A stretch of DNA of 14,721 bases from CAYMRB01 sp964392615 (GTDB lineage: Bacteria; Planctomycetota; UBA8108). The notes under the pieces are model-generated. The model worked only from the letters and a program-made list of their open reading frames with translations, was not told the origin of the DNA and searched no databases. The stretch lies in the NCBI GenBank assembly GCA_964392615.1, contig CAYMRB010000253.1:1-14721 (forward strand). Direction: 5' to 3'. Shown here piece after piece: positions 5,901 through 13,517 of the stretch. A program made the position numbers and the translations under genes. Each line of letters begins with the position of its first letter. Positions within the stretch are counted from its first letter, which is position 1.

Positions 5901-7334
5901 CGTCGCTTCGGCCGTCGCCGCCGCAGGGGCCACGATGCGGGCCGCGAGCGCGTCGACGATCGCCGCCCCGTCCGGTGCGGTGAGAAACAGCACGGTCTCG
6001 GCCAGTCGATCGGCCCCGAGATTCCGCGCGTGCAGAAGCGCGAAGCCGTCGGGCGGTACGTTGGTCTCCTCCGCGATGCGCCACTTCGCAGGCCGCAGCA
6101 CTTCGTCGCTCAGGAACCAGCCGCGAAGGTCGATCGCGGCGGACGTCGGGTTGGCGATCTCGACCCACTCGAGACGGTCGCCGGACGACGTCCGACGCAG
6201 GGCGATCTCGTTGAGGCGAGGCGTCGCGCTCCGGGACGCCTTCCGGGCGTCGAGCACCTTCCGGCTCTCGAGCTCGACGATCAGGCTGAGGTCGCTCGAC
6301 TGGAGGCTGTTGTTGAACGCGGCGACCGCGAGCACGTTGTCGCCGGCGCGCAGCTGTCTCGAAGCCAGTCCCAGTGGCACGACCTGCGCTCTGCCCGCCT
6401 CGCGGTTTCCCAGCGCCGGGCGATTCCAGACGACGGGCTCACCGACGGCGCCGACGTTCTCGCGGGCGATCTCGCGTCCGTTCAGATACGCGACGAAGCC
6501 GTCGTCGAAGTCGACCAGCAGCGAGAGCTCTCCGAGCGCCGCGGGATCGTCGACCGCGAACGTCTTGCGCGTGAAGACCGCGACGTACTGCCCTGCCATG
6601 TCGCCGAGCACCGTCGCGTCGTCGTTGTCCGCGAAGCCGAAGCCGCTCGGGCCGCCCTCCCAGCCCGCCGCGTCGGAGTCGTCGAGGTCCGAGGCGTACC
6701 AATTCGCGGGCGGCTCCTTCGAGCCGCGCCAGAACCGCCACGATGCGCCGCGCGCGACGACGCTGTCGCCAGGCACACGCTCGAAGGACGCCTCGAACAT
6801 CCCGGGTGATCCGCCTCGCGTCGCGCTCGGCCGCCAGCTGCGGGGCGCCGTCGGATCGAAGAGCGGATCGGCGAGGACCAGCGTGTATCCGGTGCCGTCC
6901 GCGACCGCGGACCACGCGCCGTCCCGGCCGTAGCGCATCCGCGCGGCTACGACGCCGACGCGGTTGCGCAGGATCACGCGGCCGCCGTCGTTGTCGAGCC
7001 GTCCGACGAACGGGCCGACGACGTGCTCGGCATCGGGATACCGCGCTCGGAACGCGGCGACGTCGCGAGCGACGACCAGACACCCTCGCGGCGCGAGGCG
7101 CAGGCCGCGGGGAAACTCGAACTCGATCTCGCCGTCGAGCTTCCAGCCGCCGAGGTCGACGTGCGGCGCCTCGAGGTTGTAGATCTCGACGAACTCGAGG
7201 CGCTCGTCCTGCGGCCGGTACGCGACCTCGGAGAACGTCACCCACGGTGCGGCGCAGAGCGGATCGAAACAGAGCGTCGCGCAGAGCACGGCAAACAGCG
7301 CGAGCGGTGCGCGCGATGGGCGTGTCGTCTTCAT
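2982..7334 (-). CDS. Large secreted lamin-tail / CotH-kinase multidomain protein
   Basis: The 1450-residue product starts at ATG 7334, chosen because a signal peptide (residues 1-28) follows at once; an in-frame ATG at 7373 would add 13 residues before it. Domains in order: lamin-tail at 30-150 (FSEVAYRP...EFVEIYN); a beta module at 196-354 (SWRFWRGSKEPP, FGFADNDDATVLGDM, DFDDGFVAYLNGREIA) shared with the divergent gene; lamin-tail domains at about 372-467 and 522-649; a carbohydrate-binding-like segment at 677-799; an Ig/Fn3-like stretch at 847-932; a CotH kinase domain at 945-1303; and a C-terminal beta domain. The CotH part shows N1232/N1236 (GLNRGKNAYLY) and the Asp pair D1253/D1255 (LLPWDSDLSW) expected for metal and ATP handling. 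A Gly/Arg-rich insert lies at 1120-1148. CotH proteins are atypical kinases, known from spore-coat phosphorylation; in secreted planctomycete proteins their substrate is unknown. Confidence 0.88.
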   Translation of the reverse strand: MKTTRPSRAPLALFAVLCATLCFDPLCAAPWVTFSEVAYRPQDERLEFVEIYNLEAPHVDLGGWKLDGEIEFEFPRGLRLAPRGCLVVARDVAAFRARYPDAEHVVGPFVGRLDNDGGRVILRNRVGVVAARMRYGRDGAWSAVADGTGYTLVLADPLFDPTAPRSWRPSATRGGSPGMFEASFERVPGDSVVARGASWRFWRGSKEPPANWYASDLDDSDAAGWEGGPSGFGFADNDDATVLGDMAGQYVAVFTRKTFAVDDPAALGELSLLVDFDDGFVAYLNGREIARENVGAVGEPVVWNRPALGNREAGRAQVVPLGLASRQLRAGDNVLAVAAFNNSLQSSDLSLIVELESRKVLDARKASRSATPRLNEIALRRTSSGDRLEWVEIANPTSAAIDLRGWFLSDEVLRPAKWRIAEETNVPPDGFALLHARNLGADRLAETVLFLTAPDGAAIVDALAARIVAPAAATAEATSETAKKVGDDSPALAYGRFPDATGPVRRLAEPTAASANLLFVDSDVVIHEINYHPLGDDPAGEYVELHNRGAKPVPLANLRLDGGARFAFAAGTKIDPGGFLVVARDPAALAAKHGIDAKGIVGPFAGRLANSGETIRLRDASDRSLDEVRWSDRAPWPELADGWGASLELVDASTDNALGAAWAASDASTASEWVDVRYVARVYIFHGMAATSFQFLLHDVGECLIDDFSIVDAAGTVVDAHDFAGDVERWRAFGTHLDSGVLRESPLATSSCYRIVATGRGNSRHNYVSLDLDDALEEDAEYVVSFRARWLRGSSLLLSRTSGQGLARTHRLPLPTRLGTPGRPNSRAATAAPIVGTPTQNPVAPSAEDAVRIDVPVSCGKAVERVELRYRHASNAEWSVVRLQRKSASRIGGVGSWAGTIPALPKGRVEFAVTARSADGREGAFPAGGIERPAQYAVGLVAPTEFPTYTVLVTDREWTASRERQRMSNRCMDATLVYGTSRIFYNVGFRARGSGFTRGGGNWRLVFGAETLDGRAQLTFDGQRPDPTKMNERATFWLLDQVDVPTPRQRYVHVDLYDHSEESGLYEEVEKVDGDYVERWYPRSPNGENLAGRLHKVDDYWDYRPPSAEEVAERIENARRAGGPGGGGPGRRPGGFRGGFPGFGRGNGSYVEAYLLYESTDPEDYRWNFPPRANGAEEDFRPLIDLIRLADPDATDTEAFLARAESVMDVDEWLRVFAARTLANDWDAYGLNRGKNAYLYRGPSGRWCLLPWDSDLSWRGFGGFGGFGLTIFPQKFPAVRRLLEVPKYRRRYLGYVAHLATKRLGDPFAAAVDELEEQVGIRAPGLRDAATSNRDAALRELPKTELRIERVERGERIRVGDSDAEGSHRARVRVRVRVAGTAPIATATLRLAGRAGRCRFPDDTNWSAEFEIPEGSVEGEIQLEAIDRDGDRIDAVAVSVPPRTDEHGGR

Positions 7335-7573
7335 GATGTCCGGTACCCGTAGTCCCTCGGTCCCGTCGGCCATGGTAACCCGTGCGGCCGCGTCGTGTTG
7401 AGCCTTTGAGTGGATCCTCGGGGTCGCGGGTTCCTTACGCCCTTCAGCGGGCCCCGACGACAGCTCGGCGCGCGGGAGAACGGGGCTCCGGGCTTCTCCA
7501 CCGTGCTCCCAGGGCGTACGCTGGATACCGTCGATAGGTCCCCTGGCAGATCGAGAAGGTCAACGAGGTCGCC
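7335..7573. promoter_or_regulatory. Divergent intergenic region between the CotH and FG-GAP genes
   Basis: These 239 bases separate two divergently transcribed genes for secreted proteins, so promoters for both are expected here. I see no convincing -35/-10 pair on either strand. A small inverted repeat, GGAGAA (7475-7480) with TTCTCC (7494-7499), would lie in the leader of the + strand gene. The + strand start at 7574 has a weak GAGG ribosome-binding-like site (7565-7568); the - strand start has none that is clear. Confidence 0.5.
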
Positions 7574-10500
7574 ATGAAGCCGCCACGCATCTCCGACCGG
7601 CTCTGTCGCGTCCTGCTCGTCGCATGGCTCGCCGTCGTGTCGACGACCGCGCTGCCCGCCACCGACGTGCTGCTCGAGCGCGGCAGCGAGTGGCTCTTCT
7701 TCCGCGGCACCGCCCCGCCGTCCGCGCCCGATCAGACGTTGTGGCGGAGCCGCCGTTTCTGCGACGGCGGATGGGAGACGGGGCACGCGAGCATCGGGTA
7801 CGGCGATGACGACGACGCGACCGTGCTCGACGACATGCAAGGCGGCTACGTCACCGTCTACGCGCGGGCGACGTTCGCCGTCGCCGATCCCGCAGCGATC
7901 GAGTCGCTGCTTCTGACCGCGGACTACGATGACGGCTTCATCTGCTACGTCAACGGACGCGAAGCCGTGCGCGTGAACTCCGGCGCGGCTGCGGAGGAGC
8001 TCGGCTTCGACGCTCCGGCCACGGCGAGTCACGAGGCCGGCGTACCGGAGGCCTTCGACCTGGCGGCGAGCATCGGGGACCTGCGCGCGGGATCCAACAC
8101 CATCGCGGTCGAGGTGCGCAATGTCGCGATCGACAGCTCCGACTTGACCTTCGATGCGCGTCTCACCGCGAACAAGCCGCCGCCCGATGCACCGCAGCTG
8201 CCCGTCGAGCTCGGTAGCGAGTGGCGCTTCTTCCGCGGCCGCACGGCACCGTCGTCTCCCGATGCGACGGCGTGGCGCGGACGCGAGTTCGATGATGCCG
8301 CGTGGGAGGCCGGCCCGACGAGCATCGGCTACGGCGACGATGACGACGCGACCGTGCTCGACGACATGCCCGGCAACTATGTCGCGGTCTACGCGCGGCA
8401 GTCGTTCGAGCTCGTCGACCCCGCGCGTGCGTCGTCGTTGCTGCTCGCGGTCGACTGGGACGACTGCTTCATCTGCTACCTCAACGGGATCGAGATCGCA
8501 CGCGCCAACGCAGGCGACCCCGGCGTGGAGATGAGTTTCGACGAGGTGGCTCCGGAGCAGCGCGAGGCCGGCGCGATCGAGGTCTTCGACGTGTCAGCGA
8601 GCCGCGGCGCCCTGGTCGCGGGCCCGAACGTCATCGCGTGCGAAGTGCACAACGCCGACATCGACAGCTCCGACCTCACCTTCAACGCGAGCCTTTCGAT
8701 GAACACGACGCCACCGGGCGCGTTCGAGGACTCCGGCATCGAGTTCGGCGGCAGCAAGGCGGCGTGGGCCGATTTCGACGACGACGGACGCGTCGACCTT
8801 CTCGCCGGTGCTCGCGTCTGGCGCAACGACCGGGGACGACGGCTCGTCGAGGTGGCAAACGTCGGCGGCGACGGCATCTGGGGCGACTACGACAACGACG
8901 GCGATCTGGACATCTTCGTCTACTCGTCGCGTCGCCTCTTCCGTCAGGAGGGCGGCGGCTCGTTCGTCGATGTCACCGCTCAGACGCTGCCGGAGCTTCC
9001 GATGGTCGTCACGCGGGGCGCCGTGTGGGGCGACTTCGACGGCGACGCGTTCATCGATCTCTACGTCGGCGGCTACGAGGCGCCCGGCTATCAACCGGAC
9101 GCGATCCTGCTGAACGACGCCGGCCGCTCGTTCCGCATCATCTGGACGCAATCGGGCGATGTCGATCCGGCGCGGGGCATCACCGCGGCGGACTTCGACG
9201 AGGACGGCGACCTCGACGTCTACGTGTCGAACTACCGCCTCGAGCAGAATCAACTCTGGCGCAACGATGGTGGCGGCGGGTTCACGAACGCGGGGCCGGC
9301 GCTGGGCGTCCAAGGAATCGATGACGGCTGGACGTTCTCCTACGGCCACACGATCGGATCGGCGTGGGGCGATCTCGACGACGACGGGCACATCGACCTG
9401 TTCGTCGGCAACTTCAGCCACCCGGCCGCGCACCAGGACCGGCCGCGCTTCTACCGCAACCTCGGGCCGACGGAGGGCTATCGCTTCGCGGATCTCAGCG
9501 GCGGTGCGGGCCTCGCGTGGCAGGAGTCGTTCGCGTCACCGGCGCTCGGTGATATGGACAACGACGGCGACCTCGATCTGTACTTCACGACCGTGTACGC
9601 CGGCGATCACAGCGTCCTTTACGAGAACCGCGGCGGATTCCGCTTCGGCGACGTCACGGGGCCCGCCGGGATTCCCGTCATCACGACGTATCAAGCCGCG
9701 TGGGCCGACTTCGACGGCGATGGAGACCTCGATCTGGCGACGGGCGGTCGACTCTTTCGCAACACCGGACGCTCGGCCGGAGGGGCCGTCGGCGCTGCGG
9801 GCAATTGGCTCGCCGTGCGGCTGCGCGGGGACGGCATCGCGGTCAACACGGCAGCGATCGGCGCGCAGATCCGCGTGTCCTCGGGCGGTCGGACCATCAC
9901 CCGCCAGGTCGAGAGCGGCACCGGAGAGGGCAACCAAAACGACCTGACGCTCCACTTCGGGCTCGGTAGCCAGACCGGTTCGGTGCCGGTCGAAGTCTTC
10001 TGGCCGGACGGTACGGTCGAGAGCACCACCGCGGCCCCGAACCGCATCGTCGATTGGACGTACGGCTTCAGCGCCTGCGGCGCGGCGCGGCGACTTCCGG
10101 AGAAGTACGTCGACGATCCGTCCACCCGGGTCACCGTGTCGATCGACGTCCGCAACGTCTCCGACGAGACGACCGTCCGCGACGTGTTCCCCACCGGCTG
10201 GATCGTGACCCGGGAAGGTGACGGGCTGGTCGACGGCCGCACGATCGCGTTCACGGTGTCGCAAGACCGCGTGCTCGAATACGAATTGCAGCCCGGCGGC
10301 CCGTGTGAAACGGTGACCTTCCGGGGCACCGTCAGCGGACCGGGCGAGTGCGATTCGATGATCGCCGGAGCGGCGACGATCGCGTGCGCACCGGAGCCCG
10401 ACCCGATCGAGCTCGTCACGGAGGGGACAGAGATCGCGTTTCTGCGCGGGACCGTCGCGCCCCCGCCGCTCTGGCGTGCCGTCGAGTTCGAGGACTGCGC

Positions 10501-11233
10501 CTGGGATGAGGGCCTTCTCGGGATCGGATACGGCGACGGAGACGACCGGACCGTGCTCGACGACATGGCAACGGGCGCCTACGCAGTCGTGTTCGGCCGG
10601 GCGCGATTCGACCTGCGCGATCACGGCTTCACCGTCGCACAGGTCGAGAGTCTGCAGCTCGCGGTGCGATTCGACGACGGCTTCGCTGCTTATCTGAACG
10701 GTCAGGAGATCGCCCGTGCGAACCTTCCCGGCGGCGGGATCGACGAATCGACTCTGGCGACCTCGACGGTCAGCGACGCGCCGGCATCGTGCGGCAGCGA
10801 CGATCCTGCTGCGGGTTGCGCGGTGGTCGACGTTCCGGTCGAGCGGCTCGTCGACGGTGCGAACGCGCTGACCTTCAGCGTCCACAACGTTTCTGCGGCG
10901 AGCTCCGACCTGTCGTTCATCCCCACCCTGAGCGCGCGGATCCGCGCCGTCGCGCCCGAGCTATTTCGCCGCGGCGACTCGAACTCCAGCGGCGCCCAGG
11001 ACATCACCGACGCCGTGCTGGTGCTGAGTTTCCTCTTCCAGGGCGGACAGGCGCCCGCCTGCATGGACGCAGCCGACGTCGACGACGACGGCCGGTTGAC
11101 GATCAGCGATGCGGTGACGCTGCTCTACGCGCTGTTCCAAGGAGATGCCGATCGCGTGCCGCCGCCGGGACTCGACTGCGGTCCCGATCCGACGGAGGAT
11201 GCGCTGGGGACCTGCGCGACGACCGGATGTTGA
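7574..11233 (+). CDS. Secreted FG-GAP/VCBS repeat protein with ASPIC domain and C-terminal dockerin-like module
   Basis: The 1219-residue product has a signal peptide at 1-29 (RVLLVAWLAVVSTTALPA). Two copies of a ~170-residue beta module follow (about 36-198 and 213-376), each with GSEW.FFRG, SIGYGDDDDATVLDDM, DDxFICYxNG and IDSSDLTF; a third, more diverged copy lies at 951-1120. Seven FG-GAP/VCBS calcium-loop repeats span 398-722, e.g. DYDNDGDLDIF at 438, DMDNDGDLDLY at 660 and DFDGDGDLDL at 712, probably forming a beta-propeller. An ASPIC/UnbV domain covers 743-823 (AIGAQIRVSSGG, HFGLGSQ, VFWPDGTVES). A DUF11-like stretch is at about 852-935. The end (1132-1219) is a dockerin-like pair (GDSNSSGAQDITDA, ADVDDDGRLTISDA) with a Cys-rich tail. 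Such proteins are usually extracellular and adhesive or calcium-stabilised; no enzymatic motif is visible. The gene is divergent from the CotH gene. Confidence 0.88.
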   Translation: MKPPRISDRLCRVLLVAWLAVVSTTALPATDVLLERGSEWLFFRGTAPPSAPDQTLWRSRRFCDGGWETGHASIGYGDDDDATVLDDMQGGYVTVYARATFAVADPAAIESLLLTADYDDGFICYVNGREAVRVNSGAAAEELGFDAPATASHEAGVPEAFDLAASIGDLRAGSNTIAVEVRNVAIDSSDLTFDARLTANKPPPDAPQLPVELGSEWRFFRGRTAPSSPDATAWRGREFDDAAWEAGPTSIGYGDDDDATVLDDMPGNYVAVYARQSFELVDPARASSLLLAVDWDDCFICYLNGIEIARANAGDPGVEMSFDEVAPEQREAGAIEVFDVSASRGALVAGPNVIACEVHNADIDSSDLTFNASLSMNTTPPGAFEDSGIEFGGSKAAWADFDDDGRVDLLAGARVWRNDRGRRLVEVANVGGDGIWGDYDNDGDLDIFVYSSRRLFRQEGGGSFVDVTAQTLPELPMVVTRGAVWGDFDGDAFIDLYVGGYEAPGYQPDAILLNDAGRSFRIIWTQSGDVDPARGITAADFDEDGDLDVYVSNYRLEQNQLWRNDGGGGFTNAGPALGVQGIDDGWTFSYGHTIGSAWGDLDDDGHIDLFVGNFSHPAAHQDRPRFYRNLGPTEGYRFADLSGGAGLAWQESFASPALGDMDNDGDLDLYFTTVYAGDHSVLYENRGGFRFGDVTGPAGIPVITTYQAAWADFDGDGDLDLATGGRLFRNTGRSAGGAVGAAGNWLAVRLRGDGIAVNTAAIGAQIRVSSGGRTITRQVESGTGEGNQNDLTLHFGLGSQTGSVPVEVFWPDGTVESTTAAPNRIVDWTYGFSACGAARRLPEKYVDDPSTRVTVSIDVRNVSDETTVRDVFPTGWIVTREGDGLVDGRTIAFTVSQDRVLEYELQPGGPCETVTFRGTVSGPGECDSMIAGAATIACAPEPDPIELVTEGTEIAFLRGTVAPPPLWRAVEFEDCAWDEGLLGIGYGDGDDRTVLDDMATGAYAVVFGRARFDLRDHGFTVAQVESLQLAVRFDDGFAAYLNGQEIARANLPGGGIDESTLATSTVSDAPASCGSDDPAAGCAVVDVPVERLVDGANALTFSVHNVSAASSDLSFIPTLSARIRAVAPELFRRGDSNSSGAQDITDAVLVLSFLFQGGQAPACMDAADVDDDGRLTISDAVTLLYALFQGDADRVPPPGLDCGPDPTEDALGTCATTGC

Positions 11234-11471
11234 CGGCCCGTTGACCACGAGACGCGACCAAACGGCCCGCAGCCGCGGTTTCTCCTGGACCGATCGCCGC
11301 TCTTGGCGTATTCCTTGACGCTTTCGCAGGTCCTTGCGGCATGCGACGTTCCCCGCGTTCGGACGCGGAGAGCACAGCCCTGGTTTCGTGCTGCGCCTCG
11401 AGATTCAGCGCCGAATCCCCTGACGCACTGGTTAGCGAAGCGCACGACAGTGCTTCGTTTGCAGATCGGCG
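11234..11471. other. Non-coding gap after the FG-GAP gene
   Basis: No convincing gene is seen; the short open frames here lack a ribosome binding site and family features. Near the right end is a hairpin (11436-11457). An 8-base direct repeat, ACGGCCCG, occurs near 11232 and 11261, of unknown meaning. Confidence 0.4.
11436..11457 (+). terminator. Terminator-like hairpin before the unknown gene
   Basis: CGAAGC (11436-11441) pairs with GCTTCG (11452-11457), and CAC/GTG extends the stem across a small bulge with a GACA-type loop; TTT follows at 11458-11460. It lies about 200 bases past the FG-GAP stop and just before the longest possible start of the next gene, so it may separate the two transcripts. 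Confidence 0.35.
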
Positions 11472-13478
11472 GTGCCGCTGCGCGAAGCCGTTCGTCCCTC
11501 CCGTGGAGCGTCGGAGGGCGTCAGGGCAGCGGCTCTCGACGGGAGCGTGAATCGTACAGGGGGAACTGAAAGCGAGTCAACGTTGACACCGAATACCCAA
11601 GAGCAATCGGGCGCTACGACGCCCATCGACCACGTCGCAGGCCTCCTGGGAACGGTCGCGCCGGGAAAGAATGTCGACCGCGCCCGCCTGCAGGAAGACA
11701 TCCGGCTTTGCGCCTCGCTGGAACGAGGCATCGTTCCCCTTGCGTTGATTATCGGAGCCACGGCATCGCTGGATAGGGAACACGTCCGCGCGTTCGTCAC
11801 GCGTCTGCCGAAGGCGCTGCCGGACGACGTGCTCGAGGCTCTCGATCTCGTCAGCGAGACGCTGCTGATGGTCGCCGACAAGGATCTTCAGGCGAGCGGG
11901 ACCGTCGCCGCGTCCCTGCTGATGCAGCGATCTCTGCCGGCGAGTCTCCCGGCTCGAGACTCGGTTCTTCACGAGCTTCTCGATGTGCTCGAGGACCAAT
12001 ACCAGGACCGGCTGTTGCGGCACGGCGAGGTGTTCGGCTGCTTCTCGCGGGTCGGTGACTCGACGACGCTCAGGGACCTGCCGGCTCTCCTGCGCGACGT
12101 CTCTGACGCGGTCGAGAACGTCGCGTGCGACATGGACGCGTTCCTCGACAATCCGATCGAGCTCGTGGAGCACGGCGACACCGCCGCCGGGACCTCCGAG
12201 GAGGCGTTCAAGCGCTCGCGTATCCGCAGCAACGCCGACCTGCCCGCGCTCAGCGAGGAGCTCGAGCAGATCGCGGCGTTCGCGACGTTGCTGGGGTGGC
12301 CGCCGGATCGCGGGTTCGAGTTCGCGACCGACCTGTACGAGCGCGGGGTGATCGACTCGCGTTCGAAGATCGGTCTGCAGATCGCCGCGATCAGCACGCT
12401 CGCAACGGAGCTCAACGAGGCGCTCGAGACCCGCGTCGCCGACGTGGAGATCAACGACCAGGGCGACGTCACGGCGCCGTACGACTACGATCCCGATCGC
12501 GGCACTCTGAAGCTGAACGTTCAGTTCCGCGGCGGCCTCACCGGCCGACTGCTGCGCGCGGAGCATGCGGCGACGCTCGAACAGCTGCTTCAGAGCGAGG
12601 CCGACCGAGAAGCCGCCCGTCTCGAAGCGGCCACCGAGCGGTATCGAGAGGCGCGCGGTCGCATCCAGCGAGATCTGGGATCCGAGGAAGAGGAATGGGC
12701 GGCGCTCCAGGCCATCGCCGCCACGCTCGGGCTCAACGAGATGGGCACCTACGACTGGGCCACGGCGCTGTACGGAAACGAGCGACTGTCGTTCTCAATC
12801 GATCCTCAGGAGGGTCTCTCGGTCCACACGCTGCGCGAGCTGCTCGAGACGGTCTCGAAACACGGGCCTGCCTCCACGATCGAGATCGACGCGGATGCGG
12901 ACCACCTCGTTCCGATCAGCTTCGACGCCGAGTCGGGCGTGCTGCGCATTCACGCCGCGTTCGATCGCCTGTCCGCCGCAGCGATTCAGCGCTTCCTCGC
13001 GGCGCGAACGCTCGAGCCCCAGCCGCTCGCGGCCCCAGACGAGGCCGTTCTCGCCGAGTACGTCGATCCGGACAAGCCGGGCAGCCTCGCGAACACGAAG
13101 AACGTCGCGCGCTTCATCAAGGAGTTCGGCCTCGACGACGAGTTCGCTCAGGTGTCGTTCGAGGTTCTGCTGGAGGGTTGCGCCGGGTTCCAGGAGAAGA
13201 TCTCTCTCCAGACCCTGCGCGTGCTGGTGGCCACGATGAACGAACGGCGTGCCGCTCTGGGCGGGCCGACGATCGATCTGGTCACCGGCTGCTTCCGCGA
13301 CACGCCGGGTACCGAGGAGCTCGACCGCTCGTCCCCCGCGTGGCTCGAAGTGCACGACGAGGACGAGGTCGTGCTGCAGATGCTCGCGTTCAACTTCCAC
13401 TACGGCGAAGGCAAGAAGCTGCCGCCGTTCTCGGACGAGCTGCTGCTGACCTGGTGCCGGCACTTCCGCGTCTCGTAG
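11472..13478 (+). CDS. Protein of unknown function with three diverged internal repeats
   Basis: I do not recognise this family. The frame gives 668 residues from GTG 11472; GTG 11547 or TTG 11583 (MTPNTQEQSG...) are also possible and no ribosome binding site decides, so the first ~37 residues are uncertain. There is no signal peptide or membrane segment, unlike most neighbours, so it is probably cytoplasmic. The sequence is acidic and helical in its first 260 residues. Residues ~263-368 and ~407-513 look like diverged tandem copies: GLQIAAISTLATELNE matches GLSVHTLRELLETVSK, and DVEINDQGDVTAPYDYD matches TIEIDADADHLVPISFD, each followed by a hydrophobic strand and a helix ending AATL or ARTL. 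A third copy probably lies at ~545-668 (SLQTLRVLVATMNE). A charged coiled-coil-like helix (370-403) joins the first two. It converges on the sulfatase gene with 39 bp between stops. Confidence 0.75.
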   Translation: MPLREAVRPSRGASEGVRAAALDGSVNRTGGTESESTLTPNTQEQSGATTPIDHVAGLLGTVAPGKNVDRARLQEDIRLCASLERGIVPLALIIGATASLDREHVRAFVTRLPKALPDDVLEALDLVSETLLMVADKDLQASGTVAASLLMQRSLPASLPARDSVLHELLDVLEDQYQDRLLRHGEVFGCFSRVGDSTTLRDLPALLRDVSDAVENVACDMDAFLDNPIELVEHGDTAAGTSEEAFKRSRIRSNADLPALSEELEQIAAFATLLGWPPDRGFEFATDLYERGVIDSRSKIGLQIAAISTLATELNEALETRVADVEINDQGDVTAPYDYDPDRGTLKLNVQFRGGLTGRLLRAEHAATLEQLLQSEADREAARLEAATERYREARGRIQRDLGSEEEEWAALQAIAATLGLNEMGTYDWATALYGNERLSFSIDPQEGLSVHTLRELLETVSKHGPASTIEIDADADHLVPISFDAESGVLRIHAAFDRLSAAAIQRFLAARTLEPQPLAAPDEAVLAEYVDPDKPGSLANTKNVARFIKEFGLDDEFAQVSFEVLLEGCAGFQEKISLQTLRVLVATMNERRAALGGPTIDLVTGCFRDTPGTEELDRSSPAWLEVHDEDEVVLQMLAFNFHYGEGKKLPPFSDELLLTWCRHFRVS

Positions 13479-13492
13479 TCGCGTAGGTCCGA

Positions 13493-13506
13493 ACGCGGCG
13501 CCGCGT
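13493..13506. repeat. 14-bp perfect palindrome between convergent genes
   Basis: ACGCGGC (13493-13499) is followed directly by its reverse complement GCCGCGT (13500-13506), in the 39-bp gap between two convergent stop codons. It could act as a two-way transcription end signal, but it has no T run, and palindromes of this size can occur by chance in DNA this rich in G and C. Confidence 0.3.
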
Positions 13507-13517
13507 ATCGGCCCGCG

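Noticed and set aside
5040..6809. + strand open frame of 589 codons
   Set aside because: Antisense shadow of the CotH lamin-tail region, Arg/Asp/Val-rich, with no recognisable domain.
8750..9740. Repeated GAC-GGC-GAC-like DNA as a possible DNA repeat array or CRISPR
   Set aside because: The periodicity comes from FG-GAP/VCBS protein repeats (DxDxDGxxD); spacing and bases vary, and there are no identical repeats or unique spacers.
9536..10885. - strand open frame of 449 codons
   Set aside because: Antisense shadow of the FG-GAP/ASPIC gene, produced by its GC-rich codon pattern.
11303..11569. Small + strand open frame between the FG-GAP gene and the unknown gene
   Set aside because: No ribosome binding site, mixed third-position bases and overlap with the next gene; no family features.
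12125..13486. + strand open frame of 453 codons
   Set aside because: Very Arg-rich out-of-frame reading of the unknown repeat protein gene.
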